Positions 37,133-46,695 of a stretch of 64,000 bases of DNA are shown here, piece after piece. The position numbers were made by a program, and so were the translations under genes. The notes below the pieces were generated by a model. It searched no databases. It saw only the letters and a program-made list of their open reading frames with translations, and was not told the DNA's origin. The stretch comes from JABMQB01 sp964408795. Its GTDB lineage: Bacteria; Bacteroidota; Bacteroidia; Bacteroidales; Prolixibacteraceae. The number at the start of each line of letters is the position of its first letter. Within the stretch, counting starts at the first letter, position 1. Where the stretch lies: contig CAYPAW010000081.1 in assembly GCA_964408795.1 (NCBI GenBank), forward strand, positions 58,874 to 122,873. Direction: 5' to 3'.

Positions 37133-38632
37133 ATGAAGAAGCCAATCAATCAAATAGTTGTCATATTCGGAGCATCGGGCGACCTGACCAGACGCATGTT
37201 GGTCCCCTCCCTGTTTGAATTACACAACAAAAATTTATTGCCGGAAAAGTTCGCCGTTTTAGGCGTAGGCAGAACCCCGTATTCCGATCAGGAATTTCGT
37301 CGCGTGGTGGATGAATTTCTGCCTTCCGGAATACGAACGAAGAGCTTCACATCAATGTTGTTCTATCAACCACTTGAAGTCACCCGGGAAGAGGCATATG
37401 CAACCTTAAAAAAACGCCTTGAGAAGCTCTGTGCCCAAATAACCATTGAGCCGAATTTTATTTTTTATTTATCGGTGCCTCCATCCATGTATGCGATCAT
37501 TCCACGAAATCTGGCCGCTGCAGGACTCAACCGGTCTGAGCCTTATTTCAGGCGATTAATTGTTGAAAAACCTTTTGGAAATGATCTCGAAACAGCCAGG
37601 ACCTTAAACCACACCCTGCTGCAATTCTTTGATGAGAACCAACTATACCGCATCGATCACTACCTGGGCAAAGAAACGGTTCAGAATATGCTGGTTACCC
37701 GTTTCTCAAACGGTATTTTTGAACCTTTATGGAACCATAACTACATCCAACGCATAGAGATCACTTCGGCTGAAAGCCTGGGGGTAGAAAAAAGAGGAGG
37801 ATATTACGACAAAGCAGGGGCGTTGCGCGATATGGTTCAGAACCACCTTTTACAACTGGTCGGACTGGTTGCCATGGAGCCACCGGTTGTGGTGGATGCA
37901 AATGCCCTGCGAAATGAAATGCTGAAAGTCTTTCAGTCGTTGCGGCCGATCCGGGAAAACCAGGTACAAAAAAATGTGATCCGCGGACAATATATCCGGT
38001 CCCGAATGAAAGGTCTGGAGGTGAAAGGATATCGGGAAGAAGAGAATGTTAATCCCTTTTCCAGGACGGAAACCTTTGTAGCTATGAAGTTTTTTGTGGA
38101 TAACTGGCGATGGGCAGGGGTGCCTTTTTATATCCGTACAGGAAAAAAAATGCCGGTCAGGGTAACCGAAGTGGTGGTGTATTTCAAACAGGTTCCGCAT
38201 CGTTTGTTTCAACCAGGGGATGATGCTCCTTCAGAGAACAATACACTGATCCTCCGTATCCAACCCGATGAAGGAATTCTTCTGAAAATTGGCATGAAAA
38301 CTCCCGGCGCCGGCTTTAAAGTACAGAGCGTCAACATGGATTTTCACTATACCGATCTGTCAAAACAGGAGTTACCCTCAGCTTATAGCCGGCTGCTGCT
38401 TGATTGCATGCTGGGCGATGCCAGCCTGTATGCCCGGAACGATGCCGTGGAAGAAGCCTGGAAATTTGTCCAGCCCATACTGAATGCCTGGGCAACCGAT
38501 CCGGACATTCCCATTTACGGTTATCCTGCCGGATCCTGGGGTCCCGAAAGCGCCGAAACCCTCATAACCGGAGGCCATTGGCGGTACCCTTTTCAAAACC
38601 TCACCCACGACAGCACCTTTTGTGAATTGTGA
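37133..38632 (+). CDS. zwf: Glucose-6-phosphate 1-dehydrogenase
   Basis: 499 residues from the ATG at 37133; an earlier ATG at 37103 would overlap the PPTase gene and add 10 residues. The NADP site is FGASGDLTRR (about 12-21), and the active-site signature is YRIDHYLGKE (about 173-182) with the catalytic His. It oxidises glucose-6-phosphate to 6-phosphogluconolactone. The lactonase gene follows 42 bases later, so the two first oxidative pentose phosphate steps are coupled. No gnd gene is seen. Confidence 0.96.
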   Translation: MKKPINQIVVIFGASGDLTRRMLVPSLFELHNKNLLPEKFAVLGVGRTPYSDQEFRRVVDEFLPSGIRTKSFTSMLFYQPLEVTREEAYATLKKRLEKLCAQITIEPNFIFYLSVPPSMYAIIPRNLAAAGLNRSEPYFRRLIVEKPFGNDLETARTLNHTLLQFFDENQLYRIDHYLGKETVQNMLVTRFSNGIFEPLWNHNYIQRIEITSAESLGVEKRGGYYDKAGALRDMVQNHLLQLVGLVAMEPPVVVDANALRNEMLKVFQSLRPIRENQVQKNVIRGQYIRSRMKGLEVKGYREEENVNPFSRTETFVAMKFFVDNWRWAGVPFYIRTGKKMPVRVTEVVVYFKQVPHRLFQPGDDAPSENNTLILRIQPDEGILLKIGMKTPGAGFKVQSVNMDFHYTDLSKQELPSAYSRLLLDCMLGDASLYARNDAVEEAWKFVQPILNAWATDPDIPIYGYPAGSWGPESAETLITGGHWRYPFQNLTHDSTFCEL

Positions 38633-38674
38633 TTTGAGAAAAATTGCTATTTTTAACTATCTAAATTCCGGATT

Positions 38675-39406
38675 ATGAATTCATCTGTGGAAGTTAAGAT
38701 CTATAAAAACCCCAAAAAGGTCAGCAAAGCGGCAGCCAAAGAATTGGTTAAGATCATCCAAAAAACCAATCAGCCTGCTTTTCATATTGCGCTCTCCGGG
38801 GGGAATACCCCCAAAATGTTCTATCAGATGCTGGTCACCAAACACCAGGATACTCTTCCATGGAGAAAAATACACTTTTGGTGGGGGGACGAACGTTGTG
38901 TACCCCCCGGAGATCCGGAAAGCAACTATAAACTGGCTCATGACAACTTGCTCTCAAAGGTACCCGTCCCCGGGGAAAATATTCACCGCATAAAAGGAGA
39001 AAATTCCCCGGAAGCTGAGGCCATACGCTATGCAAAAGAAATGGAAGCCCACCTGAACACACGGGGCACCAGACCGGTATTCGACCTGATCATCCTGGGT
39101 CTGGGAAATGACGGGCATACCGCTTCAATATTTCCTGGATACACAGCTCTTTTTCATGCCGAAACAAGCTGTGCGGTTACAAACCATCCCACAACAGGAC
39201 AAAAAAGAATAACCCTGACAGGCAACGTACTAAATAATGCAAACCAAATCTTTGTACTGGTTACAGGAAAAAGAAAAGCCCTAAGGGTTTCAGACATTAT
39301 GAATGATGACGAACAAGCCAAACAGCTTCCGGCTTATTCCCTTCATCCCGATCAAGGAAAACTGATATGGTTCTTCGATGAAAATGCAGCATCCCTGATT
39401 TCCTGA
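38675..39406 (+). CDS. pgl: 6-phosphogluconolactonase
   Basis: 243 residues of the NagB/DevB type. The phosphate loop ALSGGNTPKMFYQML (about 45-59), FWWGDERCVPPGDPESNY (about 69-86) and LGLGNDGHTASIFPG (about 144-158, with the catalytic His) define it as Pgl rather than glucosamine-6-phosphate deaminase. It hydrolyses the lactone made by Zwf. Second gene of the zwf-pgl pair. Confidence 0.95.
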   Translation: MNSSVEVKIYKNPKKVSKAAAKELVKIIQKTNQPAFHIALSGGNTPKMFYQMLVTKHQDTLPWRKIHFWWGDERCVPPGDPESNYKLAHDNLLSKVPVPGENIHRIKGENSPEAEAIRYAKEMEAHLNTRGTRPVFDLIILGLGNDGHTASIFPGYTALFHAETSCAVTNHPTTGQKRITLTGNVLNNANQIFVLVTGKRKALRVSDIMNDDEQAKQLPAYSLHPDQGKLIWFFDENAASLIS

Positions 39407-39449
39407 TTGGCTGAGGAGTTGTAATGTAACTATTAAAATCAGAGAGCCA

Positions 39450-40280
39450 ATGACCATCAAAGAGATCCTGAATCTTTCCCTCCTGGAAACCAAGAGTTTC
39501 ACCTTAACCGTATACAATATACTCTTGATTTTGCTGGTTATCGTTGCAACGATAGTGACTTTAAACATCGTCAAACGGATTTTCAAACGGTACATTATTA
39601 AACAGAAGAGCGAACGAGGATCCTATTGGTCCTTATATCTGATTATAAGATATGTATCCTGGGTTATTGTGCTTGTCCTGTTGTTGGAGTCTGTGGGCGT
39701 AAAAGTATCAGTTCTCCTGGCCAGTCTGGCTGCCCTCCTCGTGGGGGTGGGTTTTGGTATCCAACAACTGTTCAGCGATATATCTTCGGGTATCGTCTTG
39801 CTGATAGAAAGAAATTTGAAACTCAACGATGTAATTCAGCTTCAGGACGGAACGGTGGGGAGAGTCGTTGACATAGGGCTCCGTACCTCAAAATTAAAAA
39901 CCCGGGACGATATTATCCTGGTGGTGCCTAATTCAAAATTTGTCAACGATAAGATCATCAACTGGAGCCATATCGATTTCAAAACCCGCTTCAACGTTGA
40001 AGTGGGTGTTGCCTATGGCTCAGATACTTCGCTTGTAACAAAGATACTACTGGAATGTGCACGTATAAATACAAAAATCTCCAATACCCCTTCCCCTTTT
40101 GTCCGGTTTAATAACTTCGGCGAGTCATCCCTTGATTTTCAAATATACTTTTGGGTTTATGACTCTTTCTATGTGGAGAACATAAAAAGCGAGCTCCGCT
40201 ATGCCATTGATGATGCCTTTCGGAAAAATGGCATCAAAATACCTTTCCCCCAAAGAGACGTCCATATGTTTAAAACATGA
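39450..40280 (+). CDS. Small-conductance mechanosensitive channel (MscS family)
   Basis: 276 residues: two N-terminal spans (about 20-38 and 65-85), the pore-lining helix with Gly/Ala packing (SLAALLVGVGFGIQQLFSDI, about 92-111), then the beta domain (LNDVIQLQDGTVGRVVDIG) and the C-terminal vestibule. It releases solutes during hypo-osmotic shock. It stands alone after pgl. Confidence 0.93.
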   Translation: MTIKEILNLSLLETKSFTLTVYNILLILLVIVATIVTLNIVKRIFKRYIIKQKSERGSYWSLYLIIRYVSWVIVLVLLLESVGVKVSVLLASLAALLVGVGFGIQQLFSDISSGIVLLIERNLKLNDVIQLQDGTVGRVVDIGLRTSKLKTRDDIILVVPNSKFVNDKIINWSHIDFKTRFNVEVGVAYGSDTSLVTKILLECARINTKISNTPSPFVRFNNFGESSLDFQIYFWVYDSFYVENIKSELRYAIDDAFRKNGIKIPFPQRDVHMFKT

Positions 40281-40380
40281 ACAAAAAAAGAAAAATCACT
40301 GTTCGTATAATGGAATGATTTTTTAGTATCTTTTCACCGGAATAAATAAAGAAAAGTATAAACAAACTAATTTAAAACCG

Positions 40381-40917
40381 ATGAAGAACAGAATTTTGCT
40401 TTTTATGGTTATGGTTTTCACGCTGACCTCCTGTGAAGCCCTGAAAGATCTATTTTCAGTAGAAGTAGAGACCACCCTGGAAACAGACATTCCGGTTGAG
40501 GTTTTGGCTTCGGGGAACCCGTTAAAATCTGCTGGTGCCGATGTATATACATTTAGTACCACAGGGACCCTGACCCTGGATGAAAATGAGGATCTGGAAG
40601 AGTACCTGGATGTGATTGAATCGATAACCATTGAGTCCGTTGAAATAACCGTTCAAGGCTTAAGCCGGGATCAGGAGATTGAATCATTGACCTTATCGGT
40701 AGAAGGCATCGGCACTCTTGTCGAACTAACCAATATCACCTCTTCGTCCGGTACTTTCACACCGGAAATTTCCTCCACGCTGCTGGATCAGGTATGTGCA
40801 TCGTTAGAGACCGAGAAACAAATTACGGCTACAGTAACCGGTACATCCAACTATGCTCCGCTCCAGTTTACTGTCCAACTTTCCGTAGACGTTGTAGTGA
40901 AAGCCGCACTATTTTAA
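40381..40917 (+). CDS. Hypothetical lipoprotein
   Basis: 178 residues with a lipoprotein signal (VFTLTSCEAL, Cys about 18). The rest is acidic and rich in Thr/Ser/Val with alternating hydrophobic residues, which suggests a beta-sandwich. I cannot name a family. It lies upstream of a patatin gene on the same strand with 23 bases between. Confidence 0.8.
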   Translation: MKNRILLFMVMVFTLTSCEALKDLFSVEVETTLETDIPVEVLASGNPLKSAGADVYTFSTTGTLTLDENEDLEEYLDVIESITIESVEITVQGLSRDQEIESLTLSVEGIGTLVELTNITSSSGTFTPEISSTLLDQVCASLETEKQITATVTGTSNYAPLQFTVQLSVDVVVKAALF

Positions 40918-40940
40918 TGTAAAAAAAAGGAAGGAGCACC

Positions 40941-41699
40941 ATGACAAAAAAGATCGGACTGGCACTGGGAGGAGGCGCAGTATTGGGCGCTGCCCATGTT
41001 GGTGTTCTCCGGGCCCTGGATGAGATGAAAATCCCCATAAGCTACATTGCCGGAACCAGCATCGGGGCTTTTGTAGCGGCTTTCTTTGCCTTTCAGAAAG
41101 ACTGGAAAGCCATTCAGGAAATTGCCTCTGAATTAAAATGGATGGATATCTCCGGAATTTCACTTTCCCGCTATGCCTTGCTTTCCAATGAAAAAATGGG
41201 GAAACTGATCACCGAGCATCTCGGGAGAAAAAAAATGGAAGAGGCAGGAATCCCCCTTGCAATGGTTGCCACCGACATCTCCAGCGGCGAAAAAGTCATC
41301 CTAAAAAAAGGATGGCTTGCTGAAGCTACCATGGCCAGCACCTGTATACCGGGAATCTTTAATCCGGTGGAAATGAACGATCGCCTGCTGGTCGACGGAG
41401 GCATTGTGGAAAATGTCCCGATCCACACCGTCAAAGAAATGGGCGCTCACTATGTCATTGGGGTGGATTTAAATGCAAAACATTCCTACGAAAAACCGGA
41501 CAATATCCTGGATGTGTTGTTGAACAGTTTTCATTTTGTGATGATGACAGCAGCAAGCTTTCAAACCGAAAGCGCCGACCTGCTGATCACACCCGATCTG
41601 TCCGTTTTTAACCGGTCAGATACCGCGCAGATCGATGACCTGATGGAACAAGGCTATGAAGATGCCATAAAGGCACTTAAGAAAAATTTTTTACCTTAG
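40941..41699 (+). CDS. Patatin-like phospholipase (RssA-type)
   Basis: 252 residues. The oxyanion loop is GGGAVLGAAHVGVL, the nucleophile is in GTSIGA (Ser about 39) and the dyad Asp in VDGGIVENVP (about 151). The GAAHVGVLRALDE stretch is typical of the RssA-like bacterial group. No signal peptide. It is the second patatin in the window but not a close copy of the one at 16950. Confidence 0.9.
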   Translation: MTKKIGLALGGGAVLGAAHVGVLRALDEMKIPISYIAGTSIGAFVAAFFAFQKDWKAIQEIASELKWMDISGISLSRYALLSNEKMGKLITEHLGRKKMEEAGIPLAMVATDISSGEKVILKKGWLAEATMASTCIPGIFNPVEMNDRLLVDGGIVENVPIHTVKEMGAHYVIGVDLNAKHSYEKPDNILDVLLNSFHFVMMTAASFQTESADLLITPDLSVFNRSDTAQIDDLMEQGYEDAIKALKKNFLP

Positions 41700-41750
41700 G
41701 CACATCGAAAGAGGAAATAGATAATAGATGAATCATAAAAATTGATACCC

Positions 41751-42668
41751 ATGAAACGAAGAGATTTTATTTTAAAAGGAGCCGGAGCAGGACTGGCAGG
41801 GATGCTGATTACCCGTTTTGGCGGACTGCATGGAATTGGATTGCCCGCAGAACAGGGCCAATACGACCTGGTGGCTGTACGGGGCGGTGAGGTTACCGAC
41901 ATGTTTGACCAGGCAATGGAAGCCCTCGGAGGGATGACGAAGTTTGTGAAACCGGGACAGACCGTGCTGATAAAACCCAATATAGGCTGGGATACCCCTC
42001 CCGAGCGGGCAGCCGATACCAATCCGGAACTGGTGGCCCGCATCATTCATAGTTGCCTCGATGCCGGAGCATCCAAAGTAAGCGTATTTGACCATACCTG
42101 TGATGAGGGAAGCCGCTGTTACCAAAACAGCCAGATCGAAAAAGCAGCCCGCGATGCCGGAGCCGATGTATACCCCGGAGATGTGGAATCTTTCTACTCC
42201 GAGGTCTCTATACCCGGCGGAAGACGATTGAAAACAGCAAAGGTCCACAGGGAATTGCTGGAAGCCGATGTATTTATCAATGTACCCATACTGAAGCACC
42301 ACCATTCAACCACCGTTACCCTGGCAATGAAAAACCTTATGGGGGTGGTCTGGGATCGCCGTTTCTATCATGGAAATGATCTGAGCCAGTGTATTGCCGA
42401 CTTTATCACCTTCCGGAAACCAGACCTTAATATTGTGGATGGATACCGCATGATGACCCGCAATGGGCCACGGGGTGTCTCGGTTTCTGATGTTGTTGAC
42501 CTGAAAGCCCTGATTGCAGGAAAAGACATCGTGGCAGTCGATGCGGCAGCAACAAAAATGTTCGGTCGTGAACCCCAGGAAATCAACCATATCCGCATTG
42601 CCAATGAAATGGGACAAGGCGTTATGGATCTGGATCAACTGTCTATAAAACGTATCTCCCTGGGTTAA
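41751..42668 (+). CDS. DUF362 protein with twin-arginine signal
   Basis: 305 residues from the ATG at 41751. The N-terminus KRRDFILKGAGAGLAG is a Tat-type signal, so the protein is folded before export. The DUF362 core is seen in TVLIKPNIGWDTPPERAAD, NVPILKHHHSTTVTLAMKN and the MGVVWDR segment. The family often occurs with ferredoxin-like or iron-sulphur proteins, and here a membrane polyferredoxin gene follows about 125 bases later. The reaction is unknown. Confidence 0.88.
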   Translation: MKRRDFILKGAGAGLAGMLITRFGGLHGIGLPAEQGQYDLVAVRGGEVTDMFDQAMEALGGMTKFVKPGQTVLIKPNIGWDTPPERAADTNPELVARIIHSCLDAGASKVSVFDHTCDEGSRCYQNSQIEKAARDAGADVYPGDVESFYSEVSIPGGRRLKTAKVHRELLEADVFINVPILKHHHSTTVTLAMKNLMGVVWDRRFYHGNDLSQCIADFITFRKPDLNIVDGYRMMTRNGPRGVSVSDVVDLKALIAGKDIVAVDAAATKMFGREPQEINHIRIANEMGQGVMDLDQLSIKRISLG

Positions 42669-42794
42669 CCTGTTTTTTCTCTGTTCAGACCGGGCTCCTG
42701 AAGGCCAGACATCAATCCTTCACACAGAGAAGGAATACCTGCAAGGAACCCGGAACGGAAACAGGAAATCCAGAGATAACTGATTTATATATTT

Positions 42795-44408
42795 ATGACT
42801 GTATACCGTTTCCTGAAGAAAATACGGATCCTCCTTGCACTGGCTATGCTGATCCTGGTATTTTTGTTGTTTATCGACCTTTACGAATGGATTCCTGTAG
42901 AGACTTTCCACCCTGTTCTCTACCTGCAATTTGTACCCTCGTTGGTACATGCACTGACCCTGTTTTCGCTGATATCGGCAGGCGGTTTTCTGGTGGTCTT
43001 GGTGATTACCCTGATCACCGGACGAATCTATTGCTCGGTGATCTGCCCCCTGGGAATCATGCAGGATGTCATAACCCGTTTTTCACGGAGCACATCAAAA
43101 AAGAAACGATTCTTCCGCTATAAAAAACCGCATTCTGGTTTAAGGTATGCATTCGTAGGCATTATGGTTTTGGCATTTGTTTTCGGTGCCGGCTGGATTG
43201 TCACCTGGCTTGATCCCTACAGCCTGACCGGACGTATCTTCACCTATCTGTTTAAGCCTCTGGTCATCTGGGGTAATAATTTCCTTGTTGTGCCTCTTCT
43301 CCAGTGGATGGATATCCACTCTGTTTATCGTCATTCGCTGGTGCAACCTTCTATAGTGCCAGTTCTTCTGTCTTTTGCAGTAGCGGGAGCCATTGGTTAT
43401 TTTGCCTGGAAACGGGGCCGGTTGTTTTGCAATACCCTTTGCCCGGTGGGAACCCTTCTGGGATTCATATCCCGCTTTTCCCTTCTGAAAGTGGGTTTCA
43501 GGGAGGATGCCTGTACCCGGTGCGGACTATGTGCCGGGGTATGCAAAAGCGAATGCATCGATATCAAGAATCAACGGGTCGACTATTCACGATGTGTCAT
43601 GTGCTTCAACTGCCTTGCCATCTGCCCGGAAACAGCCCTTTCGTTAAACCCAGGTTTCCCTCAGAGACCCATCGCTGCCGATCAGAAACCGGATGTTAGT
43701 CCTCAACAACCAGGCAATAAAGAGCCCTTCCACAGCAATCGCCGAAAACTTCTGGTAACAGGCCTGGCTCTCCTTGCGGGCAGCCGCATCTATGCGCTGA
43801 AAAAAAATAAACTGCCGGAAAACCAGAAAAATCTGATCCAGAATGATAAGGATCATCCGGTAGCTCCTCCCGGAGCCGGCAGCATCGAACGATTCAATGC
43901 CCTATGTACCGGATGCTCTCTGTGTGTCTCCGCCTGCCCCAGCGGGGTTCTCCAACCTGCTCTTACCGAATACGGACTCATGGGCTTCATGCAGCCCCAC
44001 ATGGATTATGTTACCAATTACTGTAATTTCGATTGTACACGATGCGGCGACGTTTGCCCCACCCATGCCATCCAACCTCTCTCCCTGGAGGATAAACACC
44101 TGACACAAATGGGGATGGTTGTTTTTGTACAGCAGAACTGCATCGTCTATACCGATGAAACCGATTGTGGCGCCTGCTCCGAACATTGCCCCACAAAGGC
44201 CGTAAAAATGGTTCCCTATAAAAACGGACTGCTGATTCCCGAAGTAGACCCGTCAATCTGCATAGGCTGTGGAGCCTGCGAACATGCTTGCCCGCTGGAT
44301 CCCCCTTATAAAGCGATTTATGTGAATGGCAATGCCCTTCAACAAAGGGCTGAGAAACCCGACTTCGGGGAACAACAACTGGTGCCTGACGAAGGATTCC
44401 CCTTCTGA
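42795..44408 (+). CDS. Membrane polyferredoxin, NapH-NapG-like fusion
   Basis: 537 residues. N-terminal half: four to five spans with two CxxxCP motifs (CSVICPLG, CNTLCPVG) as in NapH/NosR/CcoG, and two cytoplasmic [4Fe-4S] motifs (CTRCGLCAGVC, CVMCFNCLAIC). Then a linker with an internal NRRKLLVTGLALLAGS segment (about 314-329) that looks like an uncleaved Tat-type signal or membrane span. The C-terminal half has more clusters (CTGCSLCVSAC, CTRCGDVC, CGACSEHC, CIGCGACEHAC), as in NapG/MauM. It probably passes electrons from menaquinol to an exported acceptor. With DUF362 upstream it may form one export-side redox module. Confidence 0.85.
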   Translation: MTVYRFLKKIRILLALAMLILVFLLFIDLYEWIPVETFHPVLYLQFVPSLVHALTLFSLISAGGFLVVLVITLITGRIYCSVICPLGIMQDVITRFSRSTSKKKRFFRYKKPHSGLRYAFVGIMVLAFVFGAGWIVTWLDPYSLTGRIFTYLFKPLVIWGNNFLVVPLLQWMDIHSVYRHSLVQPSIVPVLLSFAVAGAIGYFAWKRGRLFCNTLCPVGTLLGFISRFSLLKVGFREDACTRCGLCAGVCKSECIDIKNQRVDYSRCVMCFNCLAICPETALSLNPGFPQRPIAADQKPDVSPQQPGNKEPFHSNRRKLLVTGLALLAGSRIYALKKNKLPENQKNLIQNDKDHPVAPPGAGSIERFNALCTGCSLCVSACPSGVLQPALTEYGLMGFMQPHMDYVTNYCNFDCTRCGDVCPTHAIQPLSLEDKHLTQMGMVVFVQQNCIVYTDETDCGACSEHCPTKAVKMVPYKNGLLIPEVDPSICIGCGACEHACPLDPPYKAIYVNGNALQQRAEKPDFGEQQLVPDEGFPF

Positions 44409-44438
44409 AAAAAACAGAAAAACGGCTTTTCTATCCGG

Positions 44439-45122
44439 TCATTCCCCAAACCGGTATCCAATCCCTGATTCCGTAATTAACAGGGTTGGCTTAGAGGGAT
44501 TGTCCTCAATCTTTTTTCTTAACTGAGCAACAAAAACCCGTAAATACTGGGTTTGTTCCAGATAACCGTACCCCCATACTTCTTTCAGAATATACTGATG
44601 CGTAAGCACGCGCCCCGGGTTTCGTGCAAGCAGTGAAAGCAAGGAGAATTCCGTAACGGTAAGCTTGATGATCTCCTTGTTTTTCCGGACTATGTGGTTA
44701 ACCAGATCCATTTGCAAATTACCAAATTCCAATACAGAAGCATCGGGTCTTTTCTCTCCTGCCCGTATCGCTGCACGAATCCTGGCAAGCAATTCTCCTG
44801 TTCGAAAAGGTTTTGTCAGGTAATCATTGGCTCCGTTATCCAATGCTTTTATAATATCATCTTCTGAATCCCTTACAGACAAGACTATAATTGGTTTAAA
44901 AAACCATACTCTCAACTGGGTAAGAACTTCCTGCCCGTCGATATCAGGCAATCCAAGATCCAAAACAATCAGGGAAGGATGATGAGTGGCTGCATCCACT
45001 AAACCCTCTTTACCGTTTACCGAAGCAACAATGCGGTACCCATAGGCAGAGAGGGTTATTTCCAACAACCTTCGTATCTGAAGTTCATCATCAATGATTA
45101 ATATTGTTTCATTACCAGGCAT
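44439..45122 (-). CDS. OmpR-type response regulator, KdpE-like
   Basis: 227 residues. Receiver with acidic pair in IIDDELQ, phospho-Asp in LIVLDLGLPDIDG (about 54) and Lys in YLTKPF; winged-helix domain with TVTEFSLLSLLARNPGRVLTHQYIL and the closing RFGE. It resembles KdpE most. It is the last gene of the leftward unit trkH - kinase - regulator. Its last 11-12 codons are duplicated as a 33-base exact copy at 48505-48537. Confidence 0.93.
   Translation of the reverse strand: MPGNETILIIDDELQIRRLLEITLSAYGYRIVASVNGKEGLVDAATHHPSLIVLDLGLPDIDGQEVLTQLRVWFFKPIIVLSVRDSEDDIIKALDNGANDYLTKPFRTGELLARIRAAIRAGEKRPDASVLEFGNLQMDLVNHIVRKNKEIIKLTVTEFSLLSLLARNPGRVLTHQYILKEVWGYGYLEQTQYLRVFVAQLRKKIEDNPSKPTLLITESGIGYRFGE
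44444..44476. repeat. 33-bp direct repeat, left copy (end of kdpE-like gene)
   Basis: The 33 bases from ccccaaaccgg to attccgtaa are identical to 48505-48537, in the same orientation. This copy encodes the last codons of the regulator. Confidence 0.9.
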
Positions 45123-45132
45123 GTTATTCAGA

Positions 45133-46665
45133 TTAAAGATCTTTTATATCAGGTCTTTCCATAGGAATTCTGATGCTGAATCTTGCTCCTCCGGCTGAAT
45201 GGTTATCCACGGTAACAGAACCATTATGAGCCTCTACAAAACCCTTTGTGATCGACAATCCCAATCCCAATCCCCCTGTTTTACTACCGTGTATCCTGAA
45301 GAATTTGCGGAATACATTGCTCAGCTCGTTTTTAGGAAACCCGGGGCCCTCATCCACAACTTCAATAATCATTTCACCCTTGTTATAAACAGCGTTTAAT
45401 TCAATGGTTGATCCTTCAGGCGCGTATTGTGTTGAATTAAAAAGAAGGTTATACAACACCTGTTCCATCAAACCAAAATCAATTTTTATCAACGGCATCT
45501 CTTCGGGGATATTTACTTTCAAGATAAAGGAAGATAATTCATCCTTCAAGTCTTCCGTTACCTTATTGATCAGATCATTAATGTCATACCAGTCAAGCCT
45601 GATTGAGATATGCCCACTTTCCAACCTTGACATATTCAGCAGGTTTTCAATAAGCCTGTTAAGACGTTTTGAAGCGGTAAAAATCTCTTTGCACAGTGCG
45701 GATTGGATTTTTTCCGAATTTGAAGAATTCAGGATAGAATCGGAGGCCCCCATAATCGTAGCCACAGGGATCCTGAGTTCATGAGAGATGGAATTAAATA
45801 AGGTTTTATACAAACGGTCTGATTCCGCCAGAAAGCGGACTTTCTGAGCCAGTTCACCCAGAAATTCTCTTTCAAGGGCATTGGATATCTGAGAGAGAAA
45901 AGTATCCCAGAAAGATTTCTGCTCATCCGGAAAGGGATTATTTTGTCTGACTGCTACAACCCCCGGATTCAAGCGGGTACCAACCAAAGGATAAAAAGTA
46001 TATTCAACTGCGGATAACTGATCAGTAAAAGCACCGGCTTTCCTTGAATTTTTAAACACCCACTCGGCAACATTATATTCCCTGGAAGTAAGTTTTTTTT
46101 CTTTTTGCAACCGGCCTGATGCATTAAGAATATTGTTCCCGTTCTGCAAGATAAAAAAGGAATGAAAGTGAAAATGACGTTGAATGCCATCAATGGCTAC
46201 TCTGAGAACATCCTCTGTTCCACTGGCTTTTGAAAGTTCTTTGGTCAATTGAAACAGGGCATTGGTTCGTTTTTCCCTTTCCCGGGCTATCTGTTCCTGC
46301 TTGCGCAAACGGGTTGTAAGAACACCGTTTACAAGCGCAATAATAAAAAACAATCCGAAAATCAGGATGTCTTCTGTTTTTTCAATATGAAAGGTACGGT
46401 GGGGAGGAATGAAGAAATAGTTCCATACCAAAGCGCTCATTGTGGAAGCAGCCAGTACCGGACCAATTCCCATAAATGTAGAGAGGATGGATACTACAAA
46501 CAACAAAATAAATGATACAACATGATAATTCTGCGTATTGGCAAGAGGAATACTTAAGGTTGCAGTTCCTCCAATGATCAGAACAGCTAACACATAATGA
46601 TTAACCTTTAAACGATACTTTGTATTTACTATCCTGTTTAAATCTCCTTTGATGGTCATATACAA
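45133..46665 (-). CDS. KdpD-like sensor kinase lacking the N-terminal Usp part
   Basis: 510 residues (a start at 46659 is equally possible). It begins with a DUF4118 membrane domain of four spans (about 22-120, with WNYFFIPPHRTFHIE as in KdpD), then a GAF-like region, a HisKA domain with NSISHELRIPVA (His about 293) and a HATPase domain (NLLFNSTQYAPEG, DEGPGFP, GGLGLGLSIT). The large cytoplasmic KdpD and universal-stress domains at the N-terminus of E. coli KdpD are absent. The regulator gene follows 10 bases later and trkH precedes by 30 bases, so it probably adjusts K+ uptake through TrkH. Confidence 0.92.
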   Translation of the reverse strand: MYMTIKGDLNRIVNTKYRLKVNHYVLAVLIIGGTATLSIPLANTQNYHVVSFILLFVVSILSTFMGIGPVLAASTMSALVWNYFFIPPHRTFHIEKTEDILIFGLFFIIALVNGVLTTRLRKQEQIAREREKRTNALFQLTKELSKASGTEDVLRVAIDGIQRHFHFHSFFILQNGNNILNASGRLQKEKKLTSREYNVAEWVFKNSRKAGAFTDQLSAVEYTFYPLVGTRLNPGVVAVRQNNPFPDEQKSFWDTFLSQISNALEREFLGELAQKVRFLAESDRLYKTLFNSISHELRIPVATIMGASDSILNSSNSEKIQSALCKEIFTASKRLNRLIENLLNMSRLESGHISIRLDWYDINDLINKVTEDLKDELSSFILKVNIPEEMPLIKIDFGLMEQVLYNLLFNSTQYAPEGSTIELNAVYNKGEMIIEVVDEGPGFPKNELSNVFRKFFRIHGSKTGGLGLGLSITKGFVEAHNGSVTVDNHSAGGARFSIRIPMERPDIKDL

Positions 46666-46695
46666 ATTTTCTAAGGAGTAGGCACATTCCTTTCG

